A stretch of 64,000 bases of DNA from CAIVAT01 sp964473485 (lineage in GTDB: Bacteria; Bacteroidota; Bacteroidia; Bacteroidales; FEN-979): the NCBI GenBank assembly GCA_964473485.1, contig CAYYPH010000001.1:1-64000 (forward strand). The letters run 5' to 3'. Shown here one piece after another: positions 54,906 through 63,522 of the stretch (the first letter of the stretch is position 1; each line of letters starts with the position of its first letter). The translations under genes and the position numbers were made by a program. The notes beneath the pieces were generated by a model that ran no database searches, was not told where the DNA came from, and worked only from the letters and a program-made list of their open reading frames with translations.

Positions 54906-55628
54906 ATGAGCGACATTTTTCTACTCATCGCATTGCCCTACACAGCCCTGATCGTGATGCTTACCGGATCGGTTTATGTTTACCGTACGCAAGCATACAG
55001 AGTAACCTCCCTTTCAACCCAGTTCCTCGAGAGCCGGGATCTTTTTTTCGGAGGGTTGTTTATGCATTGGGGAATTGTTGCCCTGTTCTTTGGCCACCTG
55101 ATCGCCTTTTTGTTCCCTGCATCGGTCATTGCCTGGAACGGAAACCCAGTGCGACTGATCATACTTGAATCTGCAGCCCTGATCTTCGGAATATCCTTTT
55201 TCGCAGGCGTGGTTATCCTCATCTTCCGGCGACTTCGGAACAAGCGCCTTCACCGTGCCACCACCGATATGGATATTGCCGTCTTCATCGTGCTGCTCAC
55301 CCAGGCTGTGACCGGGATCTGGATTGCCCTGACCTATCGCTGGGGCTCGGCCTGGTTTGCATCGGTGCTCACTCCGTATATCCGCTCCCTGTTTTCACTG
55401 AATCCTGATCTGGCGGCGGTTTCGGCCATGCCACTGGTCATTAAAATTCATATTTCCACTGCTTTTTTGCTCCTCGCCATGATCCCGTTCAGCCGGTTCA
55501 TGCATTTCCTGGTATTTCCGGTGAAATATTTCTGGCGTCCTTTCCAGGTGGTGATCTGGAACCGCGACCGGAAGATGATGCGAAGTTCAACAGCCATTTC
55601 ACCTGAAGTAAAATCAAAAAATAACTAA
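54906..55628 (+). CDS. narI: Nitrate reductase gamma subunit NarI (cytochrome b)
   Basis: The 240-residue protein has five membrane helices. Likely haem-b ligands are His54 (MHWG), His64 (FGHL), His182 (IHIS) and His200 (FMHF), with MHWG-x-FGH spacing as in NarI. It oxidises quinol and passes electrons to NarH. It starts 3 bp after narJ. An inverted repeat follows its stop (55638-55653). Confidence 0.92.
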   Translation: MSDIFLLIALPYTALIVMLTGSVYVYRTQAYRVTSLSTQFLESRDLFFGGLFMHWGIVALFFGHLIAFLFPASVIAWNGNPVRLIILESAALIFGISFFAGVVILIFRRLRNKRLHRATTDMDIAVFIVLLTQAVTGIWIALTYRWGSAWFASVLTPYIRSLFSLNPDLAAVSAMPLVIKIHISTAFLLLAMIPFSRFMHFLVFPVKYFWRPFQVVIWNRDRKMMRSSTAISPEVKSKNN

Positions 55629-55637
55629 GTCATCGCT

Positions 55638-55653
55638 TTGATATACATATCAA
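55638..55653 (+). promoter_or_regulatory. Inverted repeat between narI and narK
   Basis: TTGATAT-AC-ATATCAA has perfect 7-bp arms. It resembles an FNR/CRP box but the spacing between TTGAT and ATCAA is 6 instead of 4, so the binder is unknown. It lies 70 bp ahead of narK and could control it separately. Confidence 0.4.
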
Positions 55654-55723
55654 TGACACAAAGCTGCCAATAAACCATCATAACCTAAGCATCAGTCAGA
55701 CTTCAATCGATAACAACCGAAAC

Positions 55724-57232
55724 ATGCAACATACAGTAACCCCCAAATCGCACCGGATGTTGTTCTTTAACACGCTGGCATTCACCGTTTGCTTTGCGGT
55801 GTGGACCTTCAACGGGGTCATGATCACTTTTCTCGCCGACAACGGGCTTTACAACTTCAGCCTGGTGCAGGTTGGATGGCTTATCGGTATTCCGGTGCTG
55901 ACCGGATCGGTTTTCAGGCTTCCGATGGGAATATTGACCGATAAATACGGAGGAAAATGGGTGTTCGGACTGTTGTTGCTTTTCTGTGCCATACCCATGT
56001 ATCTCTTTTCACTGGCCGATGGTTTCTGGGGTTTTATGACCTGCAGTTTTGGATTCGGGATGGCGGGAACCGGATTTGCCGTGGGGATTGCCAATACTTC
56101 GGTATGGTATCCGAAAGAGTGGCAGGGAAGGGCGCTTGGGATCTTCGGCGTTGGGAATGCCGGCGCGGCTGTGACCACGCTCCTGGCGCCTTCGCTGCTG
56201 AATTATTTTACCGGGGGGTCGGGGATGGAACACTGGCGGATTTTGCCGCTCATCTATGCCTCATCGCTCGTAATAATGGGGGTGTTATTTCTTCTTTTCA
56301 CCGAAAACAAAAAGCATCATGTGCAGGGGCAAACGATGAAAGAGTTGCTCCAGCCATTGAAGAGCGTGATGGTATGGCGATTCGGACTTTACTATTTCCT
56401 GGTCTTCGGCGGGTTTGTCGCCATTTCGCAGTGGTTGGTTCCATACTTTGTGAATGTTTATTCCGCCTCGCTGGTCATGGCGGGTCTGATGGCGTCGTTG
56501 TTCAGCCTGCCATCCGGTGTGATCCGCGCACTGGGCGGCTGGATGGCCGACCTGTGGGGAGCCCGTAAGGTGATGCTGTGGGTATTTGGCATTTCCATCG
56601 CCACCTGTTTTCTGCTGATCGTTCCACGGATGGAGGTCTTTTCGCCTGGGAAAGCCATAACGGCAGCTAAAAAGGGCACCGTTACCTTTGTTTCCGATAC
56701 CCTGATCAAGGTGGATGATCGCTCCTATCCGGTCATTCATAAACATGAAACCGTTGCAAACCTTGATGAATCAGGGCTGCTTATTCTGCCAACCAAGGAT
56801 TCGTGGCAGAACCCGGTTGTTAAAGAGGGCGATCAGGTGAAAAAGAAACAGATGTTAGCCAGGGGAATAACCAAGATCTACTTTCAGGCGAACATGTGGA
56901 TTTTCGCCATCCTTGTGTTTATCGTAGGCATTGCCTGGGGAATCGGAAAAGCAGGCGTTTACCGGTTCATTCCCGATTACTTCCCCGACCAGGTGGGTGT
57001 TGTGGGAGGAATGGTCGGCGTGATCGGCGGGCTGGGCGGCTTTTTCTGTCCCATCATTTTTGGGTACCTCCTCGAATGGACCGGGTTGTGGACGAGTTCC
57101 TGGATGTTCCTGTTTGTTTTGTCGGTGGTTTGCCTTTGGTGGATGCGCCATGTGATCGCCCGACTCATGCAACGGGCAGCGCCGGAATTCTCCACACGCG
57201 TTGATCACAAACCCCAAAGCCAGCAAAACTAA
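55724..57232 (+). CDS. narK: NarK-type nitrate/nitrite transporter with a soluble insert
   Basis: The 502-residue major-facilitator protein has signature segments GGMVGVIGGLGGFFCPIIFG and FGFGMAGTGFAVGIANTSVW. Between membrane helices, about residues 305-388, sits a soluble stretch (TVTFVSDTLIKVDDRSYPVI, NPVVKEGDQVKKKQMLARGI) with the beta-strand and VKEGDxVxKxQ look of a biotinyl/lipoyl-like fold, unusual for NarK. It likely imports nitrate or exchanges nitrate for nitrite. A 95-bp gap with a palindrome precedes it, and a second transporter follows. Confidence 0.88.
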   Translation: MQHTVTPKSHRMLFFNTLAFTVCFAVWTFNGVMITFLADNGLYNFSLVQVGWLIGIPVLTGSVFRLPMGILTDKYGGKWVFGLLLLFCAIPMYLFSLADGFWGFMTCSFGFGMAGTGFAVGIANTSVWYPKEWQGRALGIFGVGNAGAAVTTLLAPSLLNYFTGGSGMEHWRILPLIYASSLVIMGVLFLLFTENKKHHVQGQTMKELLQPLKSVMVWRFGLYYFLVFGGFVAISQWLVPYFVNVYSASLVMAGLMASLFSLPSGVIRALGGWMADLWGARKVMLWVFGISIATCFLLIVPRMEVFSPGKAITAAKKGTVTFVSDTLIKVDDRSYPVIHKHETVANLDESGLLILPTKDSWQNPVVKEGDQVKKKQMLARGITKIYFQANMWIFAILVFIVGIAWGIGKAGVYRFIPDYFPDQVGVVGGMVGVIGGLGGFFCPIIFGYLLEWTGLWTSSWMFLFVLSVVCLWWMRHVIARLMQRAAPEFSTRVDHKPQSQQN

Positions 57233-57239
57233 ACGGTTA

Positions 57240-57440
57240 TGTTAACATTAATCTGTCTCATGGTTAACCTGTTAACCTTTTCACTGGCTCAACCGTTACC
57301 CTTTAACTGTTCACCGGTTTACCCGTTCACCGCTACCGGTTTATCCGCTCACAAGTTCGCTAAATAACTAATTCATCCTTAAGGCACTCACTCATTCATT
57401 CAATCACTCAATCACTCAATCACTCAATCCCTCAAACACC
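57240..57440. repeat. Low-complexity spacer with CACTCAAT repeats
   Basis: The 223 bp between the two transporters is rich in degenerate GTTAACC/GTTCACC phrases. It contains three exact copies of CACTCAAT (57405-57428) with worn copies on both sides. No gene is seen; it may form mRNA structure or be slippage-derived. Confidence 0.7.
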
Positions 57441-57455
57441 CACTAACCAACCCAT

Positions 57456-59039
57456 ATGAGCAAACAACCCGCTACCATCGGACACTGGAATCCTGAAGAA
57501 CCGGGATTCTGGGAAAAGACAGGAAAAAAAATAGCCAACCGCAACCTGTGGATCTCGATCCCTGCCTTGTTGCTGGCATTCTCGGTCTGGATGATGTGGA
57601 GCATCATCATCGTGCAGATGGAAAGGCTGGGTTTCAGATTCAGCAGCGACCCAGACGCCAACAAAGCCATGCTTTATTCTTTGCCTGCAATCGCCGGGCT
57701 GGCCGGCGCTACCCTGCGAATTCCCAACTCCTTTCTCATTGCCATCGGAGGGGGGCGAAACGTGATCTTTATCAACACTTTGTTGCTGTTGGTCCCTTCG
57801 ATCGGGGCGGGGATTGCTCTGCAGGATATGCAGACTCCCTATCTGATGTTCGCTTTTCTTGCAGCAACCTCTGGTTTTGGTGGCGGAAACTTTGCCTCCT
57901 CCATGTCGAATATAAACTCATTCTTTCCGAAGAAGATGGCGGGAACGGCACTGGGTTTGAATGCAGGTCTTGGAAACCTTGGAGTAAGCCTGATGCAATG
58001 GCTTTTACCGGTGACCATGGGATTTTCCCTGTTTGGTGCACTGGGTGGTGACGGAATTCTTAAACCACCGGCCTCAGACGGGCAGGCCTCAGGTGAATTG
58101 GTGTTCATTCAGAACAGCGGATGGACCTGGGTTCCCCTGCTTATCGCAGTGATTGTTGCTGTGTGGTTCGGAATGAACAACCTCAAAACAGGTTCCCCTT
58201 ACCTGAAATCGGATGTTCTGGGCATATTACGCTCCTTATACCTGGTGTTTTTAGGGATCGTTGCGACGGCGTTCGGAGCCTACCTGCTGATCTTTCTGAA
58301 ACTGAGCATGTGGATCGTTTTGCCGGTCACCATTGCCGTCACCCTGGCGTTGTTGAAATTTCTGGCCCCCGGAGAGATCAGGGGGAGCCTTGATAACCAG
58401 TTTAAAATATTCAGCAACAAGCACAACTGGATCATGACCATTCTGTATGTCATGACCTTCGGATCATTTATCGGTTTTGCCGGAGCCTTTCCAAAACTGA
58501 TACAGGATGTTTTTGGTTACCTGCCCAATGGAGAGGTCAATTCCAAGGCCCCAAATCCCATGGCCTGGGCCTGGATCGGTCCGTTTTTAGGGGCGGTGAT
58601 TCGTCCGGTCGGCGGGTGGCTATCCGATAAAGTGAAAAGCGGATCAAAAGTGACCCAATGGTCGACGCTGCTTCAGATCATTGCCGCATCGGGGGTGGCT
58701 TATTTTATTATTCAGGCGCGGCAAAGTCCGTCGCCTGAAAGTTACTGGTTGCCCTTTTTCATACTCTTTGTCCTTCTGTTTGTCGGGGCTGGTTTGGGCA
58801 ACGGCTCAACCTTCCGCAGCATTCCCTATATATTCAGCAAGGAACTCGCCGGACCGGTACTTGGGTGGACATCTGCCATTGCTGCCTATGGCGCATTCAT
58901 AATCCCGAAAGTATTCGGACAGCAAATTCAGCATAAAACTCCGGAGTATGCCATGTATGGCTTTACCCTATATTATATCCTCTGTCTTGTGTTAAACTGG
59001 TGGTACTACGACCGGAAAAATTCAGGGATTAAATGTTGA
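57456..59039 (+). CDS. Second NarK-like nitrate/nitrite transporter
   Basis: The 527-residue major-facilitator protein of about 12 helices has GLAGATLRIPNSFLIAIGGG, a NarK-like GGGNFASSMSNINSFFPKKM and GLNAGLGNLGVSL. It lacks the soluble insert of the first transporter, so the two are distinct subtypes (NarK1- and NarK2-like), as in other bacteria where one is a nitrate/proton symporter and the other a nitrate/nitrite antiporter. Which is which cannot be told here. The NrfD-like gene follows 30 bp later. Confidence 0.88.
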   Translation: MSKQPATIGHWNPEEPGFWEKTGKKIANRNLWISIPALLLAFSVWMMWSIIIVQMERLGFRFSSDPDANKAMLYSLPAIAGLAGATLRIPNSFLIAIGGGRNVIFINTLLLLVPSIGAGIALQDMQTPYLMFAFLAATSGFGGGNFASSMSNINSFFPKKMAGTALGLNAGLGNLGVSLMQWLLPVTMGFSLFGALGGDGILKPPASDGQASGELVFIQNSGWTWVPLLIAVIVAVWFGMNNLKTGSPYLKSDVLGILRSLYLVFLGIVATAFGAYLLIFLKLSMWIVLPVTIAVTLALLKFLAPGEIRGSLDNQFKIFSNKHNWIMTILYVMTFGSFIGFAGAFPKLIQDVFGYLPNGEVNSKAPNPMAWAWIGPFLGAVIRPVGGWLSDKVKSGSKVTQWSTLLQIIAASGVAYFIIQARQSPSPESYWLPFFILFVLLFVGAGLGNGSTFRSIPYIFSKELAGPVLGWTSAIAAYGAFIIPKVFGQQIQHKTPEYAMYGFTLYYILCLVLNWWYYDRKNSGIKC

Positions 59040-59069
59040 TGCACAGTTGTTTCATCATATAGAATTTCA

Positions 59070-60383
59070 ATGGACTATAAAGAAAATTACGATAAGGTGG
59101 TGTCCGACCTTCTTCGGCCCATCTATGTCACCCGGTCGTTTAAAAGATGGTTTGCTTTTCTGTTGGGTGGGTTGGCCATCAGCATTTTCGCCTATACAAT
59201 TCAGTTAAAGCTTGGTTTGGGTGTTACGGGATTGCGGGATATTACCACCTGGGGAATGTACATTGGCAACTTTGTCTTTTTTGTTGCCACCAGCCTTGTG
59301 GGGATGCTCATTACCGCGACGCTCGGCTTACTTGGGATTAAGTGGGCTGCCCCGCTGTCGCGCATTGCCGAGATCATAGCGCTGGCCTTTGCCGCGGTGG
59401 CAGGTTTGGTGATCATCATCGACATGGGGCGGCCCGACCGGCTGCTGAATGTCTTTATCTACGGACGGTTTCAATCGCCGATCCTATGGGATTTGACCGT
59501 TGTCATAACCTACACCGTGATCAGTGCACTGTTACTCTATCTTCCCCTGATCCCCGATCTGAAAATCTGCGCCGACCGGCTGGAAAAGGCGCATCCGTTG
59601 CAACGAAAGCTCTATCAGATACTTTCTCTCAGATGGAGCGATCAGCCGGAACAGGTGAAGATCATTCAACGTGGAATCCGGATTCTCTCCATCCTTATCA
59701 TTCCCATCGCGCTTGCCATCCATACCGTCACCTCATGGTTGTTTGCAGTGACCATGCGGCCCGGATGGGACAGCACGATATTCGGGCCCTATTTTGTGAC
59801 CGGCGCCTTTGTTTCAGGAACTGCCGCCGTTATCCTGGCCATGTATTTCTTCAGAAAAAACTATCACCTGAAGGCCTATGTCACCGACTTCCATTTCGAC
59901 AGGATGGCCCGGCTGCTGGTTCTTGTTTCTTTGGTGTACCTTTACTTTAACATCAATGAATTCCTGGTGCCCGGTTATAAACTGAAGAAATTTGATACCG
60001 TTCACCTGCATGCCCTGTTCAGCGGACATTATGCGTGGCTTTTCTGGGGAACCCAGATCCTTGGATTGATCCTCCCGATCATCCTCCTGATGTTCAGATT
60101 CTTCCGCAAACCGGTCAACGCCTTTGTCATTGCGCTATTTGTGCTCGCCGGCGCATGGTTAAAACGCTATATCATTGTTGTTCCCACTATGGATCACCCA
60201 TTCCTTCCGGTTCAACACCTGCCGCTTAACTTTACCGTTTATACCCCTACCCTGATCGAGATCACCATCACCATGGGAACCATTTTTCTTACACTGATCA
60301 TCATCACCGTGCTGTCAAAGTTTTTGCCCATCATACCAATCTGGGAGATGATGCACAAGGTGGAGCACACCAAACCGGATTAG
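59070..60383 (+). CDS. NrfD/PsrC-like polytopic membrane protein
   Basis: The 437-residue protein has about ten membrane helices. NrfD-family features include WGMYIGNFVFFVATSLVGML, IIIDMGRPDRLLNVFIYGRF and VTSWLFAVTMRPGWDSTIFG. NrfD/PsrC proteins exchange electrons with quinones without haem, usually beside a four-cluster ferredoxin subunit. No such partner is here, and NarI already serves NarGH, so it may pair with the diheme cytochrome or with NarH. It ends 88 bp before a TetR gene. Confidence 0.88.
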   Translation: MDYKENYDKVVSDLLRPIYVTRSFKRWFAFLLGGLAISIFAYTIQLKLGLGVTGLRDITTWGMYIGNFVFFVATSLVGMLITATLGLLGIKWAAPLSRIAEIIALAFAAVAGLVIIIDMGRPDRLLNVFIYGRFQSPILWDLTVVITYTVISALLLYLPLIPDLKICADRLEKAHPLQRKLYQILSLRWSDQPEQVKIIQRGIRILSILIIPIALAIHTVTSWLFAVTMRPGWDSTIFGPYFVTGAFVSGTAAVILAMYFFRKNYHLKAYVTDFHFDRMARLLVLVSLVYLYFNINEFLVPGYKLKKFDTVHLHALFSGHYAWLFWGTQILGLILPIILLMFRFFRKPVNAFVIALFVLAGAWLKRYIIVVPTMDHPFLPVQHLPLNFTVYTPTLIEITITMGTIFLTLIIITVLSKFLPIIPIWEMMHKVEHTKPD

Positions 60384-60392
60384 ACTTTTTCC

Positions 60393-60441
60393 TACTTTTG
60401 CAGCTGCATCGAGTGGAGCAGCAAAGGTGGTTTTGCAAACC
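60393..60441 (+). promoter_or_regulatory. Candidate promoter and palindrome upstream of tetR-1
   Basis: TACTTTTG at 60393-60400 fits the TAnnTTTG -7 element (the -33 element is weak). GGTTTTGCAAACC at 60429-60441 has perfect 5-bp arms and shares the core TTTGCAAAC with the nar site at 47705-47724. It lies in the leader of the TetR gene, suggesting autoregulation. Confidence 0.45.
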
Positions 60442-60471
60442 TGTTCCGATTCGGTGTAACACTAGAAACTT

Positions 60472-61074
60472 ATGACTGAATCACCATATTCCGACCGGCA
60501 GGTGCAGATCATCAATGCAGCCATTAAACTGATGGGAGAGGGAGGCATTCAGTTGCTGACAACCAAAAACCTGGCCCGGGAAGTCGGGGTGAGTGAACCC
60601 GCGCTCTACCGGCATTTTTCAAACAAGGTCGATATTCTGCAGCAGGTTTTATCATACCTGAGATTCAGGATCATTCTACGGATAAAGAGTATCACCTCCT
60701 CGGAACTCAGCCCCCCTGAAAAGCTGCGCGAACTGGTTGGCAGACAATTTAAGGCCTTCACCAACAGACCTGAAGTGGTCGTGGTACTCTTATCTGAGGG
60801 GCTATACCAGAACAACAGGGAACTTTCTTCCCTCGTGTATTCAATCATGCAAGAGTCGGCCTTATTTTACCTGCAGGTTATCCATGACGGTCAGGCTGCA
60901 GGTGATTTTCGCAACGACGTGCCAGCCGAACGAATCGCCTTTATGATCATGGGCAGCATGCGGTTCTGCGTGATTCAATGGCATCTGTCAGGATTTTCCT
61001 ACGATCTGATACCCAAAGGTGAAGAGCTTCTTGCTACATTCTTTGCCCTCCTGCAACCCACTTTACCCGGATGA
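60472..61074 (+). CDS. TetR-family regulator (tetR-1)
   Basis: The 200-residue protein has an N-terminal helix-turn-helix (LLTTKNLAREVGVSEPALYR, then HFSNKVDIL) and a ligand-binding helical C-domain. It resembles the TetR at the right edge of the window (KNLAxE, YRHF, similar length), so the two are paralogues. It sits between the nar genes and the hemerythrin/ScdA genes, whose promoters share a site, so it is the first candidate for their common repressor. The ligand is unknown; nitric oxide or nitrite-linked stress is a guess. Confidence 0.85.
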   Translation: MTESPYSDRQVQIINAAIKLMGEGGIQLLTTKNLAREVGVSEPALYRHFSNKVDILQQVLSYLRFRIILRIKSITSSELSPPEKLRELVGRQFKAFTNRPEVVVVLLSEGLYQNNRELSSLVYSIMQESALFYLQVIHDGQAAGDFRNDVPAERIAFMIMGSMRFCVIQWHLSGFSYDLIPKGEELLATFFALLQPTLPG

Positions 61075-61151
61075 TCTGATGCCCGGTTTTTCCTGCGTAT
61101 GTCAGGAGTTTTTACCTCGGGGTTATTTCCAGAACAATAAATATATCAAAA

Positions 61152-61184
61152 ATGTTAGTATTTGCTAACTTTTATTTATATTTG
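61152..61184 (+). promoter_or_regulatory. Hemerythrin promoter and shared repressor site
   Basis: TATATTTG at 61177-61184 fits a TAnnTTTG -7 element. Just upstream lies ATGTTAGTATTTGCTAACTT (61152-61171), a near-palindrome with arms GTTAG/CTAAC that matches the reverse complement of the nar site at 17 of 20 bases. It covers the -33 region, again consistent with repression. Confidence 0.6.
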
Positions 61185-61252
61185 CATTCAGGTATTTAAT
61201 TACCTTTAAAATATTTAACGCCCGCCTTAAAAATTAATGTCAAATTGAATAA

Positions 61253-61819
61253 ATGAATTCAGCCATGAAAGCAACAGAGCACCTGATCACCGAGCACGAA
61301 TCCGTGCTCAAAATGATTAAAATACTGGAATCAATTGCAACGAAACTTGATAAAGGTGAGAATATATGGGCCAGCGACCTTGAAGCTGCCCTGGATTTTT
61401 TGCGGGTTTTCGTCGACAAATGCCATCATGGAAAAGAGGAAAATCTCCTGTTTCCGAAACTGGTAGAAACCGGAATTCCCAACGAGGGCGGACCGGTTGG
61501 CATGATGCTGCGTGAACATGTGATCGGTCGCAATTACATTGCCGGTTTCGCTGAGGGGACTGCTAAATACAAGGCCGGCGACAGGGAGGCCAAGGCTGAG
61601 ATTATAGAAAATATAAGGGGATACGGTGAATTGCTTACCTCCCATATCTTTAAAGAGAACAACATACTTTACAAAATGGCCGACATGCACCTTACACCAC
61701 GGCAACAAAATGATCTGCTGGCAAATTTTGAAAAGCTTGAAGGAGAAGTCCTTGGCCGGGAGAAACAGGAAGCATATCGCCAGTTGTTAGACAGGCTTGC
61801 GCAGGAATATCTAAAGTGA
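61253..61819 (+). CDS. Hemerythrin-domain protein
   Basis: The 188-residue protein shows di-iron ligands in the hemerythrin pattern: HLITEHESVLK (His10, His15), DKCHHGKEENLLFP (His58/59, Glu62), REHVIGR (His89) and LLTSHIFKENNILY. Hemerythrin-like proteins bind oxygen or nitric oxide or sense iron. An internal ATG at 61265 could also be the start. It is followed 61 bp later by the ScdA/RIC-type gene, forming a nitrosative-stress unit. Confidence 0.85.
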   Translation: MNSAMKATEHLITEHESVLKMIKILESIATKLDKGENIWASDLEAALDFLRVFVDKCHHGKEENLLFPKLVETGIPNEGGPVGMMLREHVIGRNYIAGFAEGTAKYKAGDREAKAEIIENIRGYGELLTSHIFKENNILYKMADMHLTPRQQNDLLANFEKLEGEVLGREKQEAYRQLLDRLAQEYLK

Positions 61820-61880
61820 GCATTTCTATTCTTAACACGTTCATGATCAATTTATTTGTTACCAGAAGTAAAATTGTGCT

Positions 61881-62579
61881 ATGGAGAAAAGTAATATTGA
61901 ATTCAGGAAAATCGGAGACATTGTTGCCGACAATTTTAAAGCGGCCGAAGTATTTAAAAAGTATGGGATCGATTTCTGTTGTGGCGGAAATTCATTGCTG
62001 AACCAAGCCTGCGCGGATAAAAATATCGATGTGGCCGCGCTTTCTGAGGAGCTTGAAGAGATTGCCGGACAACCGGCCGACGCCGCGCATAATTTCAAGG
62101 AATGGGATCTTGGTTTTTTATGTGATTACATCGTCAATACCCACCACCAGACCGTCGTCAGGCTGTTGCCGCAAGTTTTGACATACACCCGTAAGATCGC
62201 TGACGTACACGGTCCGCATCACCCTGAATTGAACCAGATTGCAACTTTGTTTGCACAAATAAATGATGCGCTTATACCGCACCTGAAAAACGAAGAAGAG
62301 CTCCTGTTCCCTGCGATCAAGGATTTCATCAAAACCGGATCTTCCGAATCCAGGGAAACCATAAAATCGGAAATAGCCCGGATGAGCAAAGAGCATGAGT
62401 TTGCCGGCGATGCCATGGACAGAATAAACAAACTGAGTTCAGGTTATCAGCTTCCGCCGGATGCCTGCAATTCCTATATGGTTGCCTTCAAATTGCTGGA
62501 ACAGTTTGAGGATGACCTGCATATCCATGTCCATCTCGAGAATAACATAGTGTACCCCAGGGCGCTGGCATTGGCATAG
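61881..62579 (+). CDS. scdA: Iron-sulfur cluster repair di-iron protein (ScdA/YtfE/RIC family)
   Basis: The 232-residue protein has the N-terminal DUF542 domain with the Cys pair IDFCCGGN (Cys33-Cys34). A hemerythrin-like domain follows with His and Glu ligands (NTHHQTVVRLLP, VHGPHHPELNQI, HLKNEEELLFP, SKEHEFAGD, HIHVHLENNIVYP). RIC proteins restore iron-sulfur clusters damaged by nitric oxide or peroxide. That suits a nitrate-respiring cell whose NarGH is rich in clusters. It is probably co-transcribed with the hemerythrin gene. Confidence 0.92.
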   Translation: MEKSNIEFRKIGDIVADNFKAAEVFKKYGIDFCCGGNSLLNQACADKNIDVAALSEELEEIAGQPADAAHNFKEWDLGFLCDYIVNTHHQTVVRLLPQVLTYTRKIADVHGPHHPELNQIATLFAQINDALIPHLKNEEELLFPAIKDFIKTGSSESRETIKSEIARMSKEHEFAGDAMDRINKLSSGYQLPPDACNSYMVAFKLLEQFEDDLHIHVHLENNIVYPRALALA

Positions 62580-62632
62580 TCCCGGTTGAAGCGTCCTGAT
62601 TTCAGATTTACTTTCCTTTTCGCAAAGCGCTT

Positions 62633-62986
62633 CTAGAAAGTCAGCGTTTTGTCGCTGTCCAGCGTCCATTGCACCAGTTCCTTCATGGTGCTGAGTCCGG
62701 CGCCGGCAATGAGCGGCAGATCCTTGATGCCTCTTGCTTCGGCACAGGAACCACAGATTTTAACTTCCCCTCCTTTTAAAAGCACCGATTTGATCATCCT
62801 CTCAATATTATAATAACCCTGGGGTGTGTTTTGGTTGGGCAAGGCTGCCGTTGCAGCATCGGCCATCAAGAAAATACGGACTTCGGCGGTTTCATCCTCC
62901 TTCTGGATGGTCATGGCCATGCGCAGTGCATTGTAGGCTTTCTCGGTGCCGTATGGGGCATCGTTGATGATAAACAGGATTTTCAT
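62633..62986 (-). CDS. DsrE/F-family protein with CGSC motif
   Basis: The 117-residue cytosolic protein begins MKILFIINDAPYGTEKAYNA and has the redox-type motif CGSC (Cys78, Cys81) followed by AEARGIKDLP. DsrE-family proteins carry or sense sulfur in sulfurtransfer relays. It is divergent to the ScdA gene and 20 bp from its upstream neighbour on the same strand, another DsrE-type gene, so the two are likely one operon. Its substrate is unknown. Confidence 0.85.
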   Translation of the reverse strand: MKILFIINDAPYGTEKAYNALRMAMTIQKEDETAEVRIFLMADAATAALPNQNTPQGYYNIERMIKSVLLKGGEVKICGSCAEARGIKDLPLIAGAGLSTMKELVQWTLDSDKTLTF

Positions 62987-63006
62987 GGTTGGATCTTTGA
63001 AGTAAA

Positions 63007-63426
63007 CTAAAATGTAATAACCTTATCAGACCATTTAACTATGTTGTACATGTCCTGCATGGTGGATAACGGGCACATTTCTGAACCCTCCTTTTGTCTG
63101 ATTGTCAGACATGATCCGCATGCAAACACCTTTCCCCAGTTGTCAATAAATCTCCGTATCTGATCTGTCACACTGAACTTCTTTGTATTTAAACGCTCAC
63201 ATTCAACACCTTTTGCCAGCAAAAATACGCGAACCGAATCTCCCTCTATAAGCGCAAAATTCCCGAACCTGAATGCGTTCCAAACCGTTTCAGGATCATT
63301 GGAATAAATGATCATTCCGATTTTCATCCCGGGGGCAGGAACTGGTTTAATACCGGAACCCGGATTTGTTTGGCTGATTCCTGTGAAAGGAAGAAGAATG
63401 ACCAGTAGAAAAAAAAACTGTTTCAT
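63007..63426 (-). CDS. Exported DsrE-family protein with CGSC motif
   Basis: The 139-residue protein has an N-terminal signal peptide (MKQFFFLLVILLPFTGISQT) and then the DsrE fold (KIGMIIYSNDPETVWNAFRF). Cys103 and Cys106 lie in FACGSCLTIRQKEG. It is an exported paralogue of the neighbouring cytosolic DsrE-type protein. Reading on the minus strand, a TACTTTTG -7 element lies at 63454-63461. The pair could handle sulfur species on both sides of the membrane. Confidence 0.82.
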   Translation of the reverse strand: MKQFFFLLVILLPFTGISQTNPGSGIKPVPAPGMKIGMIIYSNDPETVWNAFRFGNFALIEGDSVRVFLLAKGVECERLNTKKFSVTDQIRRFIDNWGKVFACGSCLTIRQKEGSEMCPLSTMQDMYNIVKWSDKVITF

Positions 63427-63522
63427 GATTTCGTTTTAGAATGATACATCTTCCAAAAGTAAGCAAATAGAAAGAACGGGAATGGGTATATTTGGGATGG
63501 ATAAAAAAATCTAATAAAATAC

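Noticed and set aside
55638..55653. Classical FNR box
   Set aside because: The spacing between TTGAT and ATCAA is 6 bp, whereas FNR needs 4.
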